Assembly (NCBI GenBank): GCA_035286285.1
Contig: JAYKJG010000257.1
Coordinates: 1 to 13,769 of the forward strand
Length of the DNA: 13,769 nt
Source of the DNA: Prochlorothrix sp035286285
GTDB taxonomy: Bacteria; Cyanobacteriota; Cyanobacteriia; Prochlorotrichales; Prochlorotrichaceae
Reading direction: 5' to 3'
The translations under genes and the position numbers were made by a program. This document shows, piece by piece, positions 5,416 to 10,940 of this stretch (the stretch's first letter is position 1; each line of letters starts with the position of its first letter). The notes under the pieces were generated by a model, which did not search any database, was not told where the DNA came from, and was given only the letters and a program-made list of their open reading frames with translations.

Positions 5416-7397
5416 GAAGGGGGGGTCTCCTGTCGCCACCACAGTTGAATTTGGCCACCGGGATGGCTGCTGATCAGCAGTTGACCCGAAGGACTCAGGG
5501 CGAGGTTGAGAATGGCATCGATCGGGTCGGCTAAGTTGCCCTGGGGCTGGCCTGTGGGCACATACCAGAGCTTGAGGCGACCATCGGCCCCGCCACTGAT
5601 GAGGGTTTGGCCGTCGGGGGTCAAGGCTAGAGCCGTTACTGGCCCCGTGTGGCCTTCAATGCCATAGCGGGGGGTGCGGCTGGGCAAGTGCCAGAGGTAG
5701 AGACTGCCGTTGCTGCACCCACTGGCGAGGGTGGAGCCGTCTTTGCTGAGGGCTAGCGCCTCCACTGCGTTGCTATTGGCGGTGAGGATATCCAAGGTTT
5801 GGCCATCGGGTAAACGCCACAGCCGTAAATGCCCCTCTTCACCGCCACTAATGGCGCAGTCCTGCTGAGGCGACAGGCTCAAGGTCTGGACGCTGCCTTC
5901 ATGGCCTTCTAGGCGATCGGAGCAGCCCCGCTGTAAATCCCAAATGCGTAGGGTTTGGTCATAGCTGCCGCTGATCAATCCTAGGGAGAGGTTGGGCGCT
6001 GCTGAGGGGTCTGTTGCTTCGCCGATCGCCTGCAACTTGGCTAGGAGGGGATCGACAAAAAATGCCAAGGCTTTCACAGAGCCATAATGGCCCTCTAGGG
6101 TCTTAATCAGGCGCTTATTCTGCAAATCCCAAAGCTGGATGCGGTGATCGTAGTTGCCGCTGGCGAGGAGGCGACCATCGGGGCTAAAGGCCAGGGCACT
6201 GATGGGGGATGGGGTGGACCATTCGGCCTGGAGCTTCCCCTCCGGCAGTTGCCAAATCCGAATTTGCTGATCGGTTCCCCCTGTGACCAGTCGCTGACCA
6301 TCGGCGCTGAGGGCCATGGCATTGACCCAACCGCTATGGGCAACAAAGCTTAAACCCTGCTGCCAACTGAGGGCTTCTTGCCAAGGCTGGGGGAGGAGCG
6401 GGCGATCGAAGGGGGCTGTATCTCTGGCCCCTAGGACTGACTCTGGCGGAATCTCATCCAGAATGACGGAATCGGGTGGAATCTGGTCTAAGGTGGTGAG
6501 ATCTGGCGGCACTAGGGGCTGGGCTGCGACACCTGGGGGGGTCATCTTGATGCCATTGTCTCGGCCTGCGATCGGGGCATTTTGGAAGTCGGCCTCTGGA
6601 CCGGTGATGGCTGGACCGGTGATGGCTAGACCGATGCCCTGGCCTAAACCTTGACCTGTGCCCTGGCCTAAAATTGGAGGCTCCTCAGGTGTTTCAGGAG
6701 CAGTTGCAGGGGCGGCTTCCGGAAAGAGATCGAAGGGGGTTTCAGGGGGGGAGGGGGGGGGCGATTGTGTTGAGGCTGGTTTTGTGGTGAAAGAGGGCAG
6801 GCTTGGCTCTAGGGTGCTGTCGTGGGGGCGATCGATCGGGTTAGCGGGGGTGGAGGGGGACAGGGGTGGGGGGATGAGGGTGGGGGTGCTGGGGATGGCC
6901 GGGGCAACGGGGGGGACCGATCGGGCCGATCGATCGGCCCCTAGCCCAGCCTCTTCAGCCGTAGCTCCGGCCTTGGCGGGCAGATCGACGGGTTGGGGCA
7001 GCAGATCGTTTAAGGCACTTACCACCTGCTCCAAGCTCTGATCAAGGCGGGCATTTTGCAGCCGCAGTTGCACCATGGCCAGTTCTAGGTCTTGGCTGCT
7101 TTGCAGTTGGGAAAAGCCCCCGGCAGACTGGCGTTGCAGGAGTTTGCGCTGGGCTTCCAGTTCTTCGGTCAGCTCCAAGCGCAGTTGTCGTAACTCCCCC
7201 AGGGCACGGCGAAGACTGCGGCGATCGTTTTGGAGGCGGTTCACTGGGTTCAGCAGCAGCGCTAAAACCAGCATCACGGCCAAAAAGGCCACTTCTCCGG
7301 CGATCAAGAAGCGCACTAAGCCCAGGACCATTAAAACCAGGACCACAATTTCGGCGATCGGAAACCAACGGGACACAGAAGCAGGCAAAGACACCAC
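5412..7397 (-). CDS. Membrane-anchored WD40 repeat protein
   Basis: The frame encodes 661 aa. Two hydrophobic helices (about 12-31 and 33-51) form an N-terminal membrane hairpin. A Leu/Gln/Arg-rich heptad region (about 54-133) looks like a coiled coil. A long Pro/Ser/Thr-rich linker (about 134-335) follows, with internal duplications (AITGP twice, from a 15-bp tandem repeat at 6598-6627, and LDxIPPxSV twice). Residues about 345-655 hold seven WD40 repeats, each ending in IWQL, LWDL, IWDL, LWRL, LWHL, LWYV or LWWR, enough for one closed seven-blade propeller. Blade 3 has an insertion. The topology suggests a cytoplasmic propeller tethered to the inner or thylakoid membrane as a scaffold. The start is GTG 7397 with AAGGTG five bases upstream. 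Its stop overlaps the SemiSWEET start (ATGA). No catalytic domain is visible; the partner is unknown. Confidence 0.88.
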   Translation of the reverse strand: MVSLPASVSRWFPIAEIVVLVLMVLGLVRFLIAGEVAFLAVMLVLALLLNPVNRLQNDRRSLRRALGELRQLRLELTEELEAQRKLLQRQSAGGFSQLQSSQDLELAMVQLRLQNARLDQSLEQVVSALNDLLPQPVDLPAKAGATAEEAGLGADRSARSVPPVAPAIPSTPTLIPPPLSPSTPANPIDRPHDSTLEPSLPSFTTKPASTQSPPPSPPETPFDLFPEAAPATAPETPEEPPILGQGTGQGLGQGIGLAITGPAITGPEADFQNAPIAGRDNGIKMTPPGVAAQPLVPPDLTTLDQIPPDSVILDEIPPESVLGARDTAPFDRPLLPQPWQEALSWQQGLSFVAHSGWVNAMALSADGQRLVTGGTDQQIRIWQLPEGKLQAEWSTPSPISALAFSPDGRLLASGNYDHRIQLWDLQNKRLIKTLEGHYGSVKALAFFVDPLLAKLQAIGEATDPSAAPNLSLGLISGSYDQTLRIWDLQRGCSDRLEGHEGSVQTLSLSPQQDCAISGGEEGHLRLWRLPDGQTLDILTANSNAVEALALSKDGSTLASGCSNGSLYLWHLPSRTPRYGIEGHTGPVTALALTPDGQTLISGGADGRLKLWYVPTGQPQGNLADPIDAILNLALSPSGQLLISSHPGGQIQLWWRQETPPS

Positions 7398-7481
7398 ATT
7401 GCACCTTTTTTGACGACGATTTTCCCCGGTTGGGACTGCTTTACTTTAAGGCCAGTCTAGCCCAGCCCCCTGTGATACCGA

Positions 7482-7506
7482 CAACAAAATAACGGCCCAT
7501 GGCGTT
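7482..7506 (-). terminator. Candidate intrinsic terminator after thiL
   Basis: On the minus strand, directly at the thiL stop, AACGCC and GGCGTT-type arms (7491-7506) form a 6-bp stem with one bulged base and a triloop, followed by ATTTTGTTG. The short U-rich tail and position support a weak rho-independent terminator separating thiL from the WD40 gene. Confidence 0.4.
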
Positions 7507-8695
7507 AAAAATGCTGAAAGCCCCGATCGAGGCTGAGGTGGGCTGTGGGGGGGAGGTTGGGCCGATCGTGGAGGGTAACGGTGCTGTTGCCAGCAGCAGC
7601 GGCCACGATGCGACCTAGGGGATAGAGATCGAAGCGAGCCACCTGGGCTAGGGGCTGTAACCGCTCCCAGACCAGCGGCGGCACAGACAGCACCAACTCA
7701 AAATCCTCCCCTCCATAGAGGGTCCACTCCAGCGCTTGGGCTGCTCCCTGCCAGGTTTCTAGTCCCGGTGGCTGGGGCAATTGTTCTTGGTATAACTCTG
7801 CCCCGACTCCGCTGGCTCGGCACAGTTGCACCACTGCATCCGCCAAGCCGTCGCTGCTGTCCATGGCTGCCAGGGGCCGATCGAGGGCCAAATCTTGCTG
7901 AACTTGGCGCAACAGGGGCACCCAGCCGAGGCGGGGCTGGGGATATTGGTGGGCCTGGATCCAGGTCGATCGCTGCTCGGCGGTTGGTGACGGGAGGGCC
8001 GGGGTGGGATGGGCTGTGGGATTGCTGGGGGGATGGGCTGTGGGATTGCTGGGGGGATTGGAGGGGGAATTGCTGGCGGGATTGCTGGGGGGATTGCTGG
8101 GGGGATTGGAGGGGGAATTGCTGGGGGAATTGCACAGGGGGGTTAAGAGCAATTCCAAACCGGCACGGGAAGCCCCATGGAGACCCGTGGCCACAATCAC
8201 ATCACCCACCCGCGCCCCCGATCGCACCAAGGCCAAGGACGGCGGCACCTCACCCAAGGCCGTAATCGACACCATCAACTGGGGCGATCGGCACAGATCG
8301 CCCCCCACGATCGCCGTCCCATAGCGTTGGCAACAGTCCCACAGTCCCTGATAAAAGCCCTCAACCCAATCTAGGGCCGTCTCCCCCGGCAGGGCCAAGG
8401 CTACGGTCATCCCCAGGGGCAGGGCACCCATGGCGGCTAAGTCCGAGAGATTGGCCGCAGCGGCCCGCCAACCTGCGGCATGGGGGGGAGTTGTGGCGGC
8501 GCTGAAGTGGACCCCATGGACTAAGGCATCGGTGGTGACGACCAAGGCTTGACCGGGGCTGGGCTGCAACAGTGCCCCATCATCCCCCACCACCCCGGCG
8601 GGACAGTAGGCTTGGAGGCGCTGCAAGAGACCCTGTTCCCCCAGGTCGGCGACGGTCCAGGGTCGATCGGCGGCGTTGGGTGACGGTGGGGCCAT
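7505..8695 (-). CDS. thiL: Thiamine-monophosphate kinase with a tandem-repeat insertion
   Basis: ThiL phosphorylates thiamine monophosphate to thiamine diphosphate with ATP, the last step of cofactor synthesis, in the cytosol. Motifs of the PurM/ThiL fold are present: GDDGALL (D38, D39), TTDALVHGVHF (54-64), NLSDLAAMG (82-90), IVGGDLCRS (130-137), then MDSSDGLADAV and YGGEDFELVLS in the C-terminal half. I chose ATG 8695 (396 aa) because the bestrophin stop lies four bases upstream; the frame extends to 8770 but that part overlaps the bestrophin gene and is unlike ThiL. The protein is longer than the usual 320-340 aa because of an approximately 45-residue run of NPPS-type repeats (189-233), placed in a variable loop before the HxxPxPR segment. 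The kinase core looks intact, so activity is expected. The 4-nt gap suggests an operon with the channel gene. Confidence 0.94.
   Translation of the reverse strand: MAPPSPNAADRPWTVADLGEQGLLQRLQAYCPAGVVGDDGALLQPSPGQALVVTTDALVHGVHFSAATTPPHAAGWRAAAANLSDLAAMGALPLGMTVALALPGETALDWVEGFYQGLWDCCQRYGTAIVGGDLCRSPQLMVSITALGEVPPSLALVRSGARVGDVIVATGLHGASRAGLELLLTPLCNSPSNSPSNPPSNPPSNPASNSPSNPPSNPTAHPPSNPTAHPTPALPSPTAEQRSTWIQAHQYPQPRLGWVPLLRQVQQDLALDRPLAAMDSSDGLADAVVQLCRASGVGAELYQEQLPQPPGLETWQGAAQALEWTLYGGEDFELVLSVPPLVWERLQPLAQVARFDLYPLGRIVAAAAGNSTVTLHDRPNLPPTAHLSLDRGFQHF
8006..8131. repeat. 12-bp minisatellite inside thiL
   Basis: About ten imperfect 12-bp units, on the plus strand variants of GGATTGCTGGGG and GGATTGGAGGGG, encode N(S/P)P(S) tetrapeptides on the minus strand. 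Toward 8006 the unit changes to one encoding NPTAHP. Because 12 is divisible by 3, gain or loss of units keeps the frame. Confidence 0.9.
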
Positions 8696-8699
8696 GGTG

Positions 8700-9671
8700 C
8701 TAAACCTGTTCCGGCTCTGGGGCCAGGGGCGAGAATGAACCACTTCTGGGGGCTGCGATCGGATCGCCAAAACTTAACTGCACATCCTGGGGGTTGAGGG
8801 TTATTAACTCATTGACATGCTGTCGTACCCCATCGCACATGGCATCCAAGGGTAAATCGTTGGGGTCACAGCCAAAGGGATTTTCAATTTCCAGGCCGAT
8901 TTCCTCAATCCCCAGCAGCGTAAAGCTAATTAAAGCCGTTACCCCCCCCGTCAGAAATCCCAGGGTCTCCACCCATTGGATCGGCAGCGCGAGGCAGTAA
9001 AAGAGCAATAACTGCCGCAAATGGATGGTATAGGCGAGGGGGAGGGGGGTTTTGAGGATCCGCTCACAGGATCCTAAGTGATTGACCTGTAGGTCAATCA
9101 AGCTCACGATCGACACCATTTGATGGGTGTTGAGATTGCCTCGTTCATGTTGCTGGTGCAGATAGTCATTAACCCAGAACATCACCTCTAGGGGAGGATG
9201 CTGAACCACTTGCAGTGTTTGGAACTGGGCGGGGGTCACCACCTCCGCGACCGTTGCCGTAGGGGGCTGGCGGCGGAGATGGTCTTTGGTGGTGTAGGTG
9301 AAGGCGGTGACCAGTTGCAGAACTTGCTGTTTTTGGGCAACTTCTGCGGGAGTTCTGGCGTTGACAAAGACCCAAATCTGGCGGGCTAAGTTGCGGCTGG
9401 TGTTGATGATACCGCCCCAGATTTTGCGCCCTTCCCAGAAGCGATCGTAGGCGGTATTGGTGCGAAAAACGAGGAGCAGGCCCAACACAATGCTGGGCAC
9501 GATTTTATCAAAACTGGGGTGAGAAACTGGATAGCCCCGATCGTACAAAATTGCAATCAGTTCTCCAAAAAGGCCGCAGACTAAAACCCTAGGCCAAATT
9601 CCAGGAATAACAGAGCCTTGAAGGCGAAGAACGCCCCAGAACCATTGGCGTGTGCCACGATTTTCCATCAT
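8700..9671 (-). CDS. Bestrophin-family anion channel
   Basis: This 323-aa membrane protein belongs to the bestrophin family (UPF0187), pentameric anion channels that in plants and some algae sit in thylakoids (VCCN1) and tune the proton-motive force. Diagnostic segments are LVFRTNTAYDRFWEGRKIWG (68-87), ERILKTPLPLAY (203-214) and LEIENPFGCDPNDLPLD (260-276), all in their family order. Hydrophobic helices lie at about 25-42, 58-70, 218-236 and 240-255. Two ATGs (9671 and 9668) are adjacent; there is only a weak TAGAAG ahead. The gene heads a two-gene unit with thiL, four bases downstream, and is divergent from the RnfD-like gene at 9865. Chloride or another anion is likely from the family, but selectivity is not visible; localisation to the plasma or thylakoid membrane is unknown. 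Confidence 0.92.
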   Translation of the reverse strand: MMENRGTRQWFWGVLRLQGSVIPGIWPRVLVCGLFGELIAILYDRGYPVSHPSFDKIVPSIVLGLLLVFRTNTAYDRFWEGRKIWGGIINTSRNLARQIWVFVNARTPAEVAQKQQVLQLVTAFTYTTKDHLRRQPPTATVAEVVTPAQFQTLQVVQHPPLEVMFWVNDYLHQQHERGNLNTHQMVSIVSLIDLQVNHLGSCERILKTPLPLAYTIHLRQLLLFYCLALPIQWVETLGFLTGGVTALISFTLLGIEEIGLEIENPFGCDPNDLPLDAMCDGVRQHVNELITLNPQDVQLSFGDPIAAPRSGSFSPLAPEPEQV

Positions 9672-9864
9672 GCTTCTACCCGTGACGATCCTTACAGTTT
9701 AGGTCTAGATTCGGTTTCCCATATTCCCACAAAGTTTCAGTTTCGGGTGTTGCAGGGCGATCGGTTTGGGGCCGATCGGTTACAAAATCTGTAACTTCCC
9801 CCCGATCGCCCCAAAAACCCCTTAAGGTCAGGAAACGGTATTGCCCCACCCCCCCGCCCTGACC
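9672..9864. other. Divergent promoter region between bestrophin and RnfD-like genes
   Basis: The region holds three CGATCG-type palindromes in about 55 bases, the 17-bp palindrome at 9779-9795, and AGGAA at 9830-9834. The AGGAA is well placed for a TTG at 9841 and too far from the ATG at 9865. I find no clear -35/-10 pair on either strand and no convincing open frame. Confidence 0.5.
9779..9795. promoter_or_regulatory. Perfect palindrome, candidate operator
   Basis: GTTACA-N5-TGTAAC is a perfect inverted repeat with 6-bp arms, 108 bases upstream of the bestrophin start and 46-70 bases upstream of the RnfD-like start. It is nested in a second inverted repeat, GGCGATCGG (9756-9764) with CCGATCGCC (9802-9810). 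The size and symmetry suit a dimeric regulator. It does not fit the NtcA consensus GTA-N8-TAC; I cannot name the regulator. Confidence 0.4.
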
Positions 9865-10809
9865 ATGGCCAACTCGACCCCCCGCTTCATGTTCCCCCCC
9901 TTGGCCGGACTCCAGCCCATCGCCCGATCGATCGCCCTGCCCCAGTTCCAAGATGCACGGGACTACCAAATTTTATTTCTCTCCCTCTTCTTGATCCTCG
10001 GCATCGGCACCCGTGACTGGACCCTCCGCCCGATCGCGATTGTGTTCCTGCTGACAACCTGTTTACTGACCCAGTGGCTCTGTTCCTTGGCAGTAGAACC
10101 GAAAATTAACCAGAATGGGCGACGATCGGACCAAAACCTTCCCCCTCACAAACCCTGGTGGCAACCCGCTGCCTTTAACGTCCGTAGTCCCCTCATTACC
10201 GGCCTGGGTTTAAGCCTGCTGTTGCGGGCCGATCGGCCCAGTACCCTGATCTTTGCCGCCGCCGTCGCCATCAGTAGCAAATTCCTCCTGCGCTACCGGG
10301 GCAAACACTTCTTTAATCCCGCCAATGTTGGTATCATTGCCGCCCTGGTTCTGACTTCCGATGCCTGGGTTTCACCGGGACAGTGGGGGGATGATCTGTG
10401 GTATGGGCTGGTGTTTTTAGGGGCTGGGGGGGTGGTTTTGGGGCGAGTGGGGCGGCTGGAGACGACGGGGGCGTTTTTGGGCTGCTATGGCCTGCTGGAG
10501 GCACTGCGCAACTACTGGCTCGGTTGGACCTGGGATGTGTGGCTGCATCGGCTGGGGAGCGGCTCGTTGCTGCTGTTTGCGCTGTTTATGATCACAGACC
10601 CCAGGGCCATTCCCGATCGGGGCCGCAGCCGGGTGGTCTGGGCCATAGCGGTCGCCGGGTTGACCTTTATTTTGCGCAACCGCTTCTTTGTGCAAACCTC
10701 CCCGTTTTGGGCCTTATTCCTGCTCTCTCCCCTGACCTTAGTGCTCGATCGGGTTTGGCAGGGCGATCGCTTCCTGTGGCGACCCAAGGCCGATCGGCTC
10801 CCAAGATGA
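9865..10809 (+). CDS. RnfD/NqrB-like membrane protein (stand-alone)
   Basis: This 314-aa polytopic protein (eight or nine hydrophobic segments) fits the NQR2/RnfD/RnfE family. Best-conserved parts are ARDYQILFLS (31-40), NVRSPLITGLGLSLLLR (105-121), SSKFLLRYRGKHFFNPANVG (137-156) and FMITDPRAIPD (241-251). In Rnf and Nqr complexes this subunit carries a covalent flavin on a Thr of an SGAT-type motif; I see none here, so it may bind flavin differently or not at all. No other Rnf or Nqr subunit is in the window; stand-alone members (also annotated UnbU-like) are known in cyanobacteria. ATG 9865 is taken as start; TTG 9841 has the better-placed AGGAA (9830-9834) and would add eight residues. The stop overlaps an in-frame ATG of the metalloprotease frame (ATGA at 10806), hinting at coupling of the two genes. 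Confidence 0.85.
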   Translation: MANSTPRFMFPPLAGLQPIARSIALPQFQDARDYQILFLSLFLILGIGTRDWTLRPIAIVFLLTTCLLTQWLCSLAVEPKINQNGRRSDQNLPPHKPWWQPAAFNVRSPLITGLGLSLLLRADRPSTLIFAAAVAISSKFLLRYRGKHFFNPANVGIIAALVLTSDAWVSPGQWGDDLWYGLVFLGAGGVVLGRVGRLETTGAFLGCYGLLEALRNYWLGWTWDVWLHRLGSGSLLLFALFMITDPRAIPDRGRSRVVWAIAVAGLTFILRNRFFVQTSPFWALFLLSPLTLVLDRVWQGDRFLWRPKADRLPR

Positions 10810-10940
10810 CGGGGGGGGAATCCCGACCTATACTCAGGAGGTGCTCAAACTTACCCCACAACGCTCCACATCAGCATCGATCGGGGCTGGACAATTTTGG
10901 GCCTACTGTCTTGCCTGTGCCCCTTCACCTCAGACCTACC
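10810..10940 (+). other. Short region between RnfD-like and metalloprotease genes; open in the protease frame
   Basis: The protease reading frame is open through this whole stretch, back to an ATG at 10806 that overlaps the RnfD-like stop. The translated segment (Arg/His/Pro-rich) is unlike a signal peptide. A perfect AGGAGGT (10836-10842) lies here, but no start codon in the protease frame is at a useful distance from it. Confidence 0.5.

Noticed and set aside
7042..7404. 120-codon minus-strand frame overlapping the WD40 N-terminus
   Set aside because: It is in another frame over the WD40 start region, where the in-frame product has clear membrane helices and a coiled coil.
8004..8324. Gly/Leu-rich plus-strand frame
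   Set aside because: It is the antisense reading of the thiL minisatellite; its repetitiveness comes from the DNA repeat.
8696..8770. N-terminal extension of the thiL frame
   Set aside because: It would overlap the bestrophin gene by 71 bases and does not resemble ThiL; ATG 8695 fits the operon spacing.
9756..9810. HIP1 sites as a special signal
   Set aside because: CGATCG motifs occur throughout the window and are a general cyanobacterial feature, so their presence alone means little.
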